Assembly: GCA_049585795.1 (NCBI GenBank)
Contig: JBAVAQ010000023.1
Span: forward strand, 1 to 64,000
DNA length: 64,000 bases
Reading direction: 5' to 3'
Source: JABDBE01 sp049585795
GTDB taxonomy: Bacteria; Acidobacteriota; Terriglobia; Terriglobales; Acidobacteriaceae
In this document: positions 8,042-16,296 of the stretch, piece by piece
Position numbering within the stretch: position 1 is the stretch's first letter
How the letters are laid out: the number at the start of each line of letters is the position of its first letter
Notes under the pieces: generated by a model
The model's database searches: none
Told to the model about the DNA's origin: nothing
Seen by the model: the letters and a program-made list of their open reading frames with translations, nothing else
Made by a program: the position numbers and the translations under genes

Positions 8042-8500
8042 TTATCCCTGAAGCTCATACCATTGGGGAGGAAGGGTCACACTCAACTCAACGGGTCTTT
8101 TCTTCATGAACCTCTTGATGAACTCGAACGTTTTCTCTGTCTGAAGCAGTTCGAGAGCCTTTAGATTTACGACTTGGTTTCGAGTCAGAACTGACAGGAC
8201 ATTGTTGAGATAAGCCACGAGCAGCTTTCGTGAATTTCCAGAGATCGAGCCTTCTAAGTAGATCGCACATGCGATCTCAAGAAGATTCAGAAGTTCGGCT
8301 AATTCCGAGTCTGCTAAGCCCGTCTCCGTCTGATCCCTTTGAAGGTATCTTTCCCATGCCTGACGGAAAGACTCATTCAGAGTCACTAGCGTTGCGGCGG
8401 AGGTCGTCGCATTCGCCCTTCGTATCGCGTAGACAGAAATACCGAAAGCTAAGACCGCGACAATTAAAGACGCCACGGCAACCGGGTCTAGGGAGGGCAC
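8042..8500 (-). CDS. Hypothetical single-pass membrane-anchored helical protein
   Basis: 152 aa, GTG start three bases after the stop of the upstream gene, so the two form an operon. One N-terminal transmembrane helix (VASLIVAVLAFGISVYAI) is followed by a soluble helical domain with an LLNLLEIACAIYLEGSIS stretch. This resembles small proteins annotated as DUF4760-like, but I cannot confirm the family. Function unknown. Confidence 0.65.
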   Translation of the reverse strand: MPSLDPVAVASLIVAVLAFGISVYAIRRANATTSAATLVTLNESFRQAWERYLQRDQTETGLADSELAELLNLLEIACAIYLEGSISGNSRKLLVAYLNNVLSVLTRNQVVNLKALELLQTEKTFEFIKRFMKKRPVELSVTLPPQWYELQG

Positions 8501-8503
8501 GGA

Positions 8504-8734
8504 TTATTTCTTTTCTCCAGTTCCGTGCTGTTGCTCCCCACCGCCTGACGACACTTCGCTGGCGTTGTTTTGGTTTTGCGTCGAGGGCGTATCTTCAGGT
8601 CGCTGCTGAACGAGCTTCTGCTCAATATGGGCAGTGGTTAGTGTCCTGAGAAGTTCGCTCTTTTGTTCAATATGACGCGTTGTCAGACTGTCTTGAGTTC
8701 GTCCATGCAAAGTCTTTGGACTTTCATCGGACAT
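8504..8734 (-). CDS. Small hydrophilic hypothetical protein
   Basis: 76 aa from ATG 8734, preceded by GGAGGG; a longer in-frame start at 8764 has no such site. It has two tandem segments, TTRHIEQKSELLRTL and TTAHIEQKLVQQ, and a Ser/Gly/Gln-rich disordered tail. It is the first gene of a two-gene operon with the membrane-anchored protein. No family recognised. Confidence 0.5.
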   Translation of the reverse strand: MSDESPKTLHGRTQDSLTTRHIEQKSELLRTLTTAHIEQKLVQQRPEDTPSTQNQNNASEVSSGGGEQQHGTGEKK

Positions 8735-9135
8735 AGCTCCCTCCGCAATCATGAGAATTCCCATTAGTCTATCCTACGGATGAACCCAACCGAAAGATTT
8801 GACACTCAGAAGACAGCGGACTGCGCATGTGAGGAGGACAGATCGAAAGCCCCAGCCCGCTCATAAACCGAGACAACCGCAGCAGAATCAATACCGTTCC
8901 AAAAGGCTGAAATCAGTACCCTCATTTTTCGCGACCTTTCGCCCCCTGTATTCGCCTCGGCGGACGATGGTCAAGCAGTATACCTTTTGAGGCAAGGCAA
9001 AGGTTACCGCCCTGACAGCAACGACTGTTAGAAGTTGCTCCCGATGCCAGCGTGACCTTCGCAGGAAGGCTACTTTCCCGGCACCAATTAAACTGGCTGC
9101 ATTCGAGAATAGTTGTTGGCATTGCTTCCGACTTT
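8735..9135. other. Intergenic stretch without a supported gene
   Basis: About 400 bases. Short open frames here are basic and low in complexity and lack ribosome sites. No repeat or terminator is obvious to me. Confidence 0.5.
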
Positions 9136-9732
9136 CTACGGTTCTTTGTAAATCACATCGTGTGGGTGCCTCTTCGCAATCTCAGCGTCTTCAGTTTCGG
9201 ATAAGGGAACATTTTTCTCTCCCTCGCGAACGGATACGTCTCGCGTGTAGTCCTCGAATCCCGGTGAGGAAAAAACCGCCACTCCCTTTATCCGTTCTTT
9301 CCCAATGTTGGAAACAGAAATCCATGTTCCCGAAGGGATGAACACAGTGGCACCCGCGTGGACTACCCGGACTGAATCTCCCAAACGCACCTTCGCTGTT
9401 CCAGTCTGGAAAAAGAGGATTTCGTCGGCTCCGGGGTGCCTGTGGGTGACGATCTCCCCTCCGGGCGCGAGGTTGGCCGTCATAAAGACGAGATGTGAGG
9501 AACCGCCATTCTTGGGGTCAACTTTCAAAATGAAGGTCTCTCCCGGATCAGGGTGTCCGGGCCAGCCCCTTATAACCCGCCGCTCGCCTTCGTTCTCTTC
9601 GAGGATGAGGGGAGTTATCTTAGATGATGTCCCCGATTGTGGAGCTAGAGACAATGGCATCCCGGCAAAGCAGCAAGCCAAGAGCACGCAAGCGCCTTTC
9701 ATGATGACAGCGGCAAGTCTCGTCCAGTTCAT
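9136..9732 (-). CDS. Secreted cupin-domain protein
   Basis: 198 aa from ATG 9732; the signal peptide (VIMKGACVLLACCFAGMPLSLA) follows directly, so longer starts are unlikely. The cupin motif is GGEIVTHRHPGADEILFFQTG with two His and a Glu as metal ligands, and the second cupin motif is FIPSGTWISVSN. A periplasmic metal-binding or small-ligand enzyme or binding protein is likely. It is a lone gene between short intergenic stretches; substrate unknown. Confidence 0.85.
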   Translation of the reverse strand: MNWTRLAAVIMKGACVLLACCFAGMPLSLAPQSGTSSKITPLILEENEGERRVIRGWPGHPDPGETFILKVDPKNGGSSHLVFMTANLAPGGEIVTHRHPGADEILFFQTGTAKVRLGDSVRVVHAGATVFIPSGTWISVSNIGKERIKGVAVFSSPGFEDYTRDVSVREGEKNVPLSETEDAEIAKRHPHDVIYKEP

Positions 9733-9891
9733 AGCGCCCTCGCAGTCGAAGCAATAATATATTTGGAGCGACGCTGAAGGCCACTGTCGGCAAGGGGACA
9801 GAATGGAACCGATTCCGGGGTTTATGCTCAAAGCTGAAGGTGAAGACCGTGCAATCGGGTCACGGCTTTGTCGCGAGCCACGCGATCAGCA

Positions 9892-10266
9892 CTACGCCGC
9901 TTGCTTCGCTGGCGCGAGCGCGATCAGCGCAATGCCAACGATAACAAGTGCAGGCACGTCGCCCAGCAGATGTCCGCGTTCACTCGCATTCTGGAATGCC
10001 TGTACTGCCATAATCGCGGCATGAACGAGGCTCGACCATGCTGTGAAAGCGATGAGGCTCCGATTCTCAGACGGATTACGAGACGCGAGCAGTAGGAAAA
10101 TCCCAAGCGTGGCATACACTCCGAGGATCATCTGCTCGTATTCTGGCTGATTGGGCTGCCATCGCCATCCGCTCGGCCATAAAAACATCATCAGCGGGTA
10201 GACACCAAGCAAGAAAATCACCCCCACCAACACCAACACAACCTTCAGCGCCCGTTCTCGATTCAT
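9892..10266 (-). CDS. Four-helix membrane protein, paralogue B (DUF6632-like)
   Basis: 124 aa, ATG behind GGAGGG. Shares the MxRERALKVVLVLVG start, the VYATLGIFLLLASR helix and the NRSLIAF block with the protein at 7531-7899. Its start overlaps the stop of the upstream CDF-like gene as ATGA, indicating translational coupling. Function unknown. Confidence 0.75.
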   Translation of the reverse strand: MNRERALKVVLVLVGVIFLLGVYPLMMFLWPSGWRWQPNQPEYEQMILGVYATLGIFLLLASRNPSENRSLIAFTAWSSLVHAAIMAVQAFQNASERGHLLGDVPALVIVGIALIALAPAKQAA

Positions 10267-10724
10267 GGTGCCCTCCGGTTCAACACTAGAACGAACTCAG
10301 GGTGCAATCTTAGGGATGGGAAGAATCCGAAGTCAACGACAGACGGTACGACGACGGCTGCTGCAACCAAAATGGCTATCCCTAGAAGTGTGGGCTTGGG
10401 TTCTCTGTATCCGACCAATGTCATCACGGAAGTAGAAAGGACACATCCGGCGAGCACGAACAGCAACACTCCCGCGATGCTGGCTGCTCGCCGCTCCGCG
10501 TCCTCGTGAGCATCACTGACACGAAATCGCCACAGCACTACCACCGCTGAGAGAAGTTCGATGGCGCTGTCTCCACCGAAAGCGAGCAGCGAAGGGCTAC
10601 TCGCCCGCCACGCGGCGAAGAGAGATACCGCTGCTTCTATGCTCATCCAAACGATTGTGACGGTCTGCACCCGTTGGATTCGCCGGATGGCGTCTGGAGA
10701 AGCTATTTGCGGCACCGAGATCAT
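10263..10724 (-). CDS. Truncated CDF-like cation efflux membrane protein
   Basis: 153 aa from ATG 10724; starts at 10757 (ATG) and 10775 (TTG) are also possible. GGDSAIELLSAVVVLWRFR is the second-helix signature of cation diffusion facilitators, where Asp and nearby residues bind Zn, Co or Mn. Four helices are visible. After ILVAAAVVVPSV the sequence loses the usual fifth and sixth helices and the cytoplasmic domain, so this is a short or 3'-truncated member. It overlaps the next gene by four bases. Confidence 0.65.
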   Translation of the reverse strand: MISVPQIASPDAIRRIQRVQTVTIVWMSIEAAVSLFAAWRASSPSLLAFGGDSAIELLSAVVVLWRFRVSDAHEDAERRAASIAGVLLFVLAGCVLSTSVMTLVGYREPKPTLLGIAILVAAAVVVPSVVDFGFFPSLRLHPEFVLVLNRRAP

Positions 10725-10854
10725 TTGGGTGAGTATTATCCCACGGCAAAAGTTCATCGCCGCGTCACATGCCAACGAGAAGAACCATCATCTTCGCACT
10801 GCACCGACGCTCACACGCGAATCTTAGCAGCGTCGGCTTTCAGCCTTTCGATGC

Positions 10855-11118
10855 TCAGACATTCGGTCTCGCGAACTGGTTGTAGAGCCAAGCAAAAACT
10901 GCTCCACCGACAAGACCATCCACCGTTCCGTAGAGAGTCCCGATGATGACTTCTGCGATGCTGCGAGTCGCATGGTAGCCGAAGTAGACCGATGACACTG
11001 TCTGGAGAAATTGCTGACCATAGCCGCTCCAGATCAAGTTCGCCAGACCCATGCTCAGCATCGCCAATCCCCATAGGATTCCCGATGCCAAAGCCAGACC
11101 CTTTATGCTCAATTTCAT
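10855..11118 (-). CDS. Holin-like small membrane protein
   Basis: 87 aa from ATG 11118 behind GGAGG. Two long hydrophobic helices (LALASGILWGLAMLSMGLANLI and VIIGTLYGTVDGLVGGAVFAWLYNQ) with a conserved-looking YFGYHAT linker. This matches chromosomal proteins usually labelled 'bacteriophage holin', a label based on topology. There is no endolysin nearby, so a lysis role is doubtful. Confidence 0.6.
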   Translation of the reverse strand: MKLSIKGLALASGILWGLAMLSMGLANLIWSGYGQQFLQTVSSVYFGYHATRSIAEVIIGTLYGTVDGLVGGAVFAWLYNQFARPNV

Positions 11119-11198
11119 GGCTTGCTCCTCCACTTAAGATTCTATGACTCTGCGTGCAGGCAGCGGGACACGCTCCCGCACTCGAATTCTTGTTTGGT

Positions 11199-12728
11199 TC
11201 ATTTGCTTCGCATGCACTCGGCGACGACCGTGCAGAACGCAGACACGTCGGTGAGAGGCAGCCCACGATTCAGCCAGCCGTCGTCCAGACGAATGTGGAA
11301 CCTTCTCAGGCGGTCGATGTGGGGCAAAACATGGAAGTCAATGAATGATCGGTTTTCCTTGTCCAGCCGCGCCAACAGGGTCAGGTGCTTGCGCTCACAC
11401 CCAACAGGGTCGATCTGCCAACAGACGGTTTCTTTCCACACCCTGATCGACCGGGCGACGAGAACTGACACCATCAATCCGTTTCGCAGCCGCAATCGGG
11501 GACGCCATCTTCCTCCACGGCTTACAACCGACACATCGTCTGGAAACATCGCCGCGATCTGAGCCACGAGTTCGTCGCGCAACGCTCGTGTCCTGCGGCG
11601 TAGGTCAATAGAACCGAACTGCTCTGGACGACCATACCCAATCAGTTCGTATGCTCGCCGCAAGCTCCCAAAACGGAGTCGGTAAGTGGAGGGTGAGGGC
11701 ACATCGCGAGAGTTCTTAACCACACTAAGAGACAGCCTCCCTTCTCTGGCGAGCAGAAGCCTCAGGTTGTCGAGCAGTTCTTCGTTCGATTTGTTGGTGG
11801 TGCGATCTTGCAGGATTCTCTGCGCTTCGGAAAAGGTCTGATAGTCCACGATAGGCTCGAACGCGTTTTGCGCGAGAATCCACTCCGATCTTGCGAGCCT
11901 CACGGTCGGAGTGTAGAGCCTGCTTGTCGTTCGACCATACACGTGGATTCCGGCGTACTTCGGATTTGTGAGGACTTCAGCCACAGTGTGGTGAGTCCAT
12001 CGGGAATCCCCTTGGTAGCCGACGCCCGCCCGATTGAGTTCGCGGGCTATGGCATAGATCGACATATCCTCGGAGATCAGCATGCGGTAGATGTCCCGAA
12101 CGACCTGCACGTCGTGGGCTGTGCTGGGAACGAGGATGACTCGATCAGTCGCGATGCTCTTCCGCTCGCCAGAGCGCAGCACTTGCTTCGGCTGTCCATC
12201 GCTTGAGACCAGCATGCGCCGCAGACCGTAGCCCGGCATCCCGCCTTGCTTGAATCCGAGCAGTGCCAACCGCTTCTGTCCGGCTAAGACCTTCACGCCC
12301 AGTTCCCGGCTGTATTCGCCCGCCATCGTGCGTTTCAGAGCCTTCATGATCAAACTGGGAAGGCTGCCATCATTGGCGAAGGTTTCGGCGCAGTAGTGAA
12401 CGGGAACGCCTGCGGACTTGCACACAAACTCGTAGTGGGCGGATTCGTCGGTGTCCTGAAAGCGTCCCCAGCGGCTAACGTCGTAGACAAGGATCGCACT
12501 GTAGACTGTGGTGCCGGACACGACATCGTGGAGCAGTTGACGCAGCCCCTTTCTCGCCTTTAGCGCGACTCCACTCTTCGCGGCATCGGAATAGGTCTGG
12601 ACGATCTTGAAACCATGAGACTCTGCGTACTTCTGTATTGCTGTGGACTGGTTATCGAGCGAATACTGCTGGTGCTCCGTGGACATGCGAAGATACTGAG
12701 CGGCAGGGATGCGTAGATCGGCGGTCAT
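11199..12728 (-). CDS. Large serine recombinase
   Basis: 509 aa, ATG after GGAGG. Catalytic N-domain with AAQYLRMSTEHQQYS (nucleophile Ser16, Arg14) and the YDVSRWGRFQDTDES motif; a recombinase domain (LLGFKQGGMPGYGLRRML, WTHHTVAEVLTNPKYAG) follows, then an unusual C-terminal region with RFGSLRRAYELIGY. It mediates site-specific integration or excision. It is a homologue of the broken gene at 35451-37003 and belongs to a subfamily using the STEHQQYS catalytic signature. Its attachment site is not identifiable from one window. Confidence 0.92.
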   Translation of the reverse strand: MTADLRIPAAQYLRMSTEHQQYSLDNQSTAIQKYAESHGFKIVQTYSDAAKSGVALKARKGLRQLLHDVVSGTTVYSAILVYDVSRWGRFQDTDESAHYEFVCKSAGVPVHYCAETFANDGSLPSLIMKALKRTMAGEYSRELGVKVLAGQKRLALLGFKQGGMPGYGLRRMLVSSDGQPKQVLRSGERKSIATDRVILVPSTAHDVQVVRDIYRMLISEDMSIYAIARELNRAGVGYQGDSRWTHHTVAEVLTNPKYAGIHVYGRTTSRLYTPTVRLARSEWILAQNAFEPIVDYQTFSEAQRILQDRTTNKSNEELLDNLRLLLAREGRLSLSVVKNSRDVPSPSTYRLRFGSLRRAYELIGYGRPEQFGSIDLRRRTRALRDELVAQIAAMFPDDVSVVSRGGRWRPRLRLRNGLMVSVLVARSIRVWKETVCWQIDPVGCERKHLTLLARLDKENRSFIDFHVLPHIDRLRRFHIRLDDGWLNRGLPLTDVSAFCTVVAECMRSK

Positions 12729-12793
12729 AGTGCCCTCCTGCGGGGCACATCGACCAAATTTGCCTGAACTTTAGCGGAAAATGCTGTTTCTTT

Positions 12794-13024
12794 TCAGCAA
12801 TCAAGGGGAATGAGAAAGGCAACGTTTTTAGTCTCGTCTTCCCGTTCCAGTCTCAGGCAGGGGCGGCAGGTGCATCTGTACTCCGGCGCGCCGGGGCGAA
12901 CGGTGTGGGCGCAGTCGCGGCAGACGAACCGACCGTCCTTGTAGGCGATCATCGGTCTGAACTCGACACCCACGATGCAATGCGGGCAGCGAATGACTAG
13001 CGTTGTGTCGGTCAGAGTTGGCAT
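12794..13024 (-). CDS. Small zinc-ribbon protein
   Basis: 76 aa from ATG 13024 with GGGAG upstream; the frame extends to 13201 but that part looks non-coding. Two CxxC pairs (CPHC at 21-24, CRDC about 44-47) plus a C-T-C-x2-C cluster near the C-terminus suggest one or two zinc sites. Located between a recombinase and the SRAP gene. Function unknown, perhaps nucleic-acid binding. Confidence 0.55.
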   Translation of the reverse strand: MPTLTDTTLVIRCPHCIVGVEFRPMIAYKDGRFVCRDCAHTVRPGAPEYRCTCRPCLRLEREDETKNVAFLIPLDC

Positions 13025-13207
13025 TTGCTCTCCCGCACAGGAGCCTACAAGGGTCGCACTTACCATTCCATCACACCCAATGCCGCAGACTGCTAGAAAG
13101 CAAAGAAATCGAGAGCAGCCCTTCCCAAATTGGGAACCGTTTCTACGCCGACACTTCGGCAGAGTGCCGACTAATCGGCAGGTAGGCGTAGTCGGACGCA
13201 CCCTGAA

Positions 13208-13912
13208 CTAGAAGAATAGAGGCTTCTGAAACTCAGCGACCTCCACAGGTCGAGAGCACTCCTCGTCATCATTCGCCACGTGGTTGACGCGACTGCTTAT
13301 TGGGTAGCACCTCATTTTGCTGGCATCGTAGGGCTTCATGAATTCCGAGACGACCTGCACGTCAGTCATGCCCGGATCGAGCCAGAGGTCGTAACTATCT
13401 GGATGAAGGATCACTGGCATCCGGTCGTGAACAGACGAGGTCACGGCGTTCGGGGTGGTCGTCAGTATCGAGCATGACTTCACCCATTGCCCGCTTGGAT
13501 CACGCCAGCGCTCCCACAGTCCCGCAAAGGCGAACAGTCCACCGTCACCGACCTCGAAGCAGTAAGGCTCTTTGCTTGCTGTCGTGCGCGACCATTCGTA
13601 GAACCCATCTGCCGGAATCAGGCAGCGCCGATACTTCAGCGGATCGCGAAATGCAGGCTTCGTGCTCGCTGTTTCCGACCGAGCGTTGATCATCCTTGCC
13701 GACCCGGTGGAGTCTTTCGCCCATGATGGAATCAGTCCCCAGCGCATCCGCGACAACTCTCGGACAGGTTCTTTCGGATGCTGCCGAATCACAGGAATAG
13801 GCTGCGTGGGAGCGATGTTGTACCGAGGACTCCAGTCGTCTTGCCAATCGGCGGTATCGAACTGTTCCTCGATGATCTGTTTTCTTCGAGACTGCCGGTA
13901 TCGTCCGCACAT
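13208..13912 (-). CDS. SRAP/HMCES-family DNA-protein crosslink protein (YedK-type)
   Basis: 234 aa. The invariant Cys2 of MCGRY, which becomes the N-terminal nucleophile, is followed by RYNIAPTQ, the MRWGLIPSWAKD block, DGFYEW with the catalytic Glu, and VHDRMPVIL with the catalytic His. Such proteins form a covalent thiazolidine link with abasic sites in single-stranded DNA and shield them. Full length for the family. Coupled to the upstream gene by TAAATG. SRAP genes are common passengers of mobile elements. Confidence 0.95.
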   Translation of the reverse strand: MCGRYRQSRRKQIIEEQFDTADWQDDWSPRYNIAPTQPIPVIRQHPKEPVRELSRMRWGLIPSWAKDSTGSARMINARSETASTKPAFRDPLKYRRCLIPADGFYEWSRTTASKEPYCFEVGDGGLFAFAGLWERWRDPSGQWVKSCSILTTTPNAVTSSVHDRMPVILHPDSYDLWLDPGMTDVQVVSEFMKPYDASKMRCYPISSRVNHVANDDEECSRPVEVAEFQKPLFF

Positions 13913-14314
13913 TTAGGAATGTCCGCCTGTTGAGGGATACTTCTCTCCGACGTATTCTTCAACCGCATCAAGCAGCATTCTGAATTGCCGAAGGCGGAAC
14001 TCAAGATAACGTTTGATGGCTTTAGGTTTGCGGTTCTGCATGTGAGGCAAGTCCAGCATCGCTATCTCGGTATCGAAGTCCGCAAACGCGCTATCCAACG
14101 AGTCAAGAACTCTTGTGAGATAACGCTTCTCTTCCGGTATGGCTGCAATCCGCCTCTCAGCTTCCTTGGTGCTCGTCCCCGAACAATCGGCGGTGAAGTA
14201 TTCCAAATACGCGGCATCCAGAGATGCTGAGAGCGCATCCGCTAGTCCGGGTGTCAATTCGAAAACGTTCAAATCTTTCACCCGCATGTTCGCGACTTCG
14301 CCTTTGCTGCTCAT
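13913..14314 (-). CDS. Hypothetical helical protein coupled to the SRAP gene
   Basis: 133 aa, ATG behind GAGGGAAAG. Mostly helical and charged, with a KAIKRYLEFRLRQFRMLLDAVEEY segment. Its stop abuts the SRAP start, so the two are co-translated. No family recognised; the context suggests a role in the same DNA-repair or mobile-element process. Confidence 0.65.
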   Translation of the reverse strand: MSSKGEVANMRVKDLNVFELTPGLADALSASLDAAYLEYFTADCSGTSTKEAERRIAAIPEEKRYLTRVLDSLDSAFADFDTEIAMLDLPHMQNRKPKAIKRYLEFRLRQFRMLLDAVEEYVGEKYPSTGGHS

Positions 14315-14534
14315 CTTTCCCTCCGACTCGGAATTGTAGTTCCTCTCACAATCTTTGCGCCGATTTCCCCTCAGCGAAAGTCGATAGCGGCCGTGAGAGA
14401 GATTATGGCAGATTGGGGATCACTTTGGCGTTCTGCACGCAGCGATTTGGAGCCGCTCCGTCCCGTTTACCAAGAAGAGACCCCATGCGTGAGCGTGCTA
14501 TGCAAGGCATCATGGTTCACCTTAAGCTGCGGTC

Positions 14535-15101
14535 GTGGAGAACAAGCGATCAGACAAGCCGTCACCTTCCAGCCGACCCGAAACTAGAGATTCGCTGTCG
14601 TCGCGAGACCCTGTGCGACAACCGTTGACGAGAGAGGACAAAAGAAGGCTTCGCCAACAAGCACGAGAGCATCATGGGCAAGACTGGCTTGCGCCCTTTG
14701 GCTCAGAACAGGAGAAGCAACTACTAAGGATTTGGGCAAAGAGCGGAAGGGTGAGCCACGAAGACCTGAAACTGATCGACGAGTGGCTCAAAGACCCGGA
14801 GGCTATCAAAAGAGGGCGCGACCCACTCTTCCTGTATGCCGCCAAGAAAAAGTATCTGGGCGAGGTCATCTGGAAAACGGCAGCGGAACGTCACAAGCAA
14901 CTCGATGACAGAGAATGGCTGGTCGCATACTTTACGTTTCAGGGTAAGACGCAGAAGCGAATTGCAAGTCTCACGAAGTTAAGCGAGCGTAGCGTTGATG
15001 ACATTATCAGCCGCATCAAAGACAGAATTACTAAAGAATATCGCTGTAGCCTCGACTTTGTAGGAATCGCTCAGATCACTCGTTGGTTCCTCGGTCAGTA
15101 G
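14535..15101 (+). CDS. Putative helix-turn-helix regulator of the mobile element
   Basis: 188 aa with a GTG start that lacks a clear ribosome site; the first 35 residues are low in complexity. The C-terminal part, LVAYFTFQGKTQKRIASLTKLSERSVDDIISRIKDRI, has the sigma-region-4/LuxR helix-turn-helix pattern. It ends 55 bases before the three-unit hairpin repeat and is co-oriented with the excisionase-type gene beyond it, so it could bind that control region. Assignment as regulator is inference. Confidence 0.6.
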   Translation: MENKRSDKPSPSSRPETRDSLSSRDPVRQPLTREDKRRLRQQAREHHGQDWLAPFGSEQEKQLLRIWAKSGRVSHEDLKLIDEWLKDPEAIKRGRDPLFLYAAKKKYLGEVIWKTAAERHKQLDDREWLVAYFTFQGKTQKRIASLTKLSERSVDDIISRIKDRITKEYRCSLDFVGIAQITRWFLGQ

Positions 15102-15156
15102 TTCCCACCACACTTTCCTTATCCCCAACAGCTTCCTCCTTGCCCACAAGAGGCGA

Positions 15157-15429
15157 TTGCGCTTCGGCGCAGTACCGCGTCTGTTTTGATCGGCAGAATA
15201 AGCAACATACGTGAGCAATTCTGTCCAGCCGCAAGAAACCTTTGGAATTGCGCTTCGGCGCAGTACTTGTGGAGCACAGACTGGCACAATCAGCACGATT
15301 GATAAGGAATTACAAACATTGCGAAAAATGCTGGGAAACTGCGCCAAAGCGCAGTACCTAGCGCGAATTAGTTGAGAAAATGCGCAACATGAACGAGCAA
15401 TTCAAGACAGTCGCGGAAGTGGCGGAAAT
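15157..15429 (+). repeat. Three degenerate 91-bp tandem units with conserved hairpins
   Basis: Hairpins start at 15157, 15248 and 15339, exactly 91 bp apart. Each is TGCGC-NNNN-GCGCA followed by GTAC (loops TTCG, TTCG and CAAA, stem unchanged). The 72-bp spacers between them align base for base with many identities, for example GGCA-AAT-AGCA and GAATT blocks, and the third spacer runs into the 5' end of the next gene in the same register (GCAACAT...GAGCAATTC). Function could be regulator binding sites, iterons or recombination accessory sites. Confidence 0.75.
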
Positions 15430-15592
15430 GCTGGGAGTGAGCAAGGACACGGTGCGCCGCCTCTTCGCGGACGAACCGGGAGTGATCGACCTCGGACGGC
15501 ACGAGGCGACTCGCGGCAAGCGGCGCTATCGCGTGCTCAGGATTCCGAGCGCGGTGGTTGCAAGGTTCTTGGAACGTAGGAGCGTGAAGTAA
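15389..15592 (+). CDS. Excisionase/MerR-type helix-turn-helix protein
   Basis: 67 aa from ATG 15389 (an ATG at 15380 is equally possible). FKTVAEVAEMLGVSKDTVRRLFADEPGVI followed by RRYRVLRIPSAVVARFLER is the winged helix of excisionases and related DNA-binding domains. It lies immediately after the 91-bp hairpin repeats, which overlap its 5' end, so it is a strong candidate for the factor that binds them. Probably controls excision or transcription of the element. Confidence 0.85.
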   Translation: MNEQFKTVAEVAEMLGVSKDTVRRLFADEPGVIDLGRHEATRGKRRYRVLRIPSAVVARFLERRSVK

Positions 15593-15672
15593 GCGCCCGT
15601 AACGGGGCGGACGCAGAGCCGGGGCGCACTCCGGCACGAAGCCGCAAAGATCGGTAGAAGGGGAACAAAAGC

Positions 15673-16296
15673 ATGAAAGCCAACGACATACTCGAATTGC
15701 TGAGGAAGTTCCACGGCGCAAGGACAGAACGCGGCGACGTGCCGACGTCGCAGGCGGCGGAAATATTGCGGAGTGGATGGGACGCGGTCGGGTACCTCTT
15801 GGCCGCACCGACAACGACACCACACCCGGAAAGCGGCAAGGAAACAGTACATGGCGTCAAGCGTGTGGCGACCGACTTGGGCGAGGCGGCGGAAATGGAT
15901 GCTTGGTTCCAGCAGTACCGTGCCGCAGGCTACACGGCGCTGTGCCGCTTCTACCTCAAGCAGGGAAAGTCCGCGATGCGCAACTCGGAATTCAAGAGCG
16001 TGGTCGTGTGCCGCGCCAGACTTTCGGGATGGGAAGTCGTCGCGGAGTTCATTCCGAACTTTGAGAATTCGCGAATTAAACCCGAAGACTTCGCGGCTCT
16101 CGCCGAGCACATCGCGCTCGACTGGTTCGACACGAAAGGCGCAGCGCGGGAACTTGCATTTCAGGCGAGCATGGCGAAGTCCGGCGTGAAGCTGACGTAC
16201 TTCAATTCGTCAAGCGCCGACACGGAGGAGCCTGACAACAACAATGCAATCGGTCTGCGGGGTCATTTCGGGACTGGAGGAAACGATGTTAATTGA
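15673..16296 (+). CDS. Hypothetical protein, first gene of the GHKL operon
   Basis: 207 aa, ATG following GGGGAACAAAAGC. A predicted alpha/beta protein with a WFQQYRAAGYTALCRFYLKQGKSAM helix pair and a LSGWEVVAEFIPNFENS strand region; no recognised motif. It overlaps the next gene by 11 bases, so it is translated as part of the same operon (15673-21697). Function unknown. Confidence 0.7.
   Translation: MKANDILELLRKFHGARTERGDVPTSQAAEILRSGWDAVGYLLAAPTTTPHPESGKETVHGVKRVATDLGEAAEMDAWFQQYRAAGYTALCRFYLKQGKSAMRNSEFKSVVVCRARLSGWEVVAEFIPNFENSRIKPEDFAALAEHIALDWFDTKGAARELAFQASMAKSGVKLTYFNSSSADTEEPDNNNAIGLRGHFGTGGNDVN

Noticed and set aside
8799..8990. Short basic open frame
   Set aside because: Low complexity and no start signal.
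10855..11118. Holin-like gene as proof of a prophage at 5.9-11 kb
   Set aside because: No other phage gene lies beside it, and such labels are common for chromosomal proteins.
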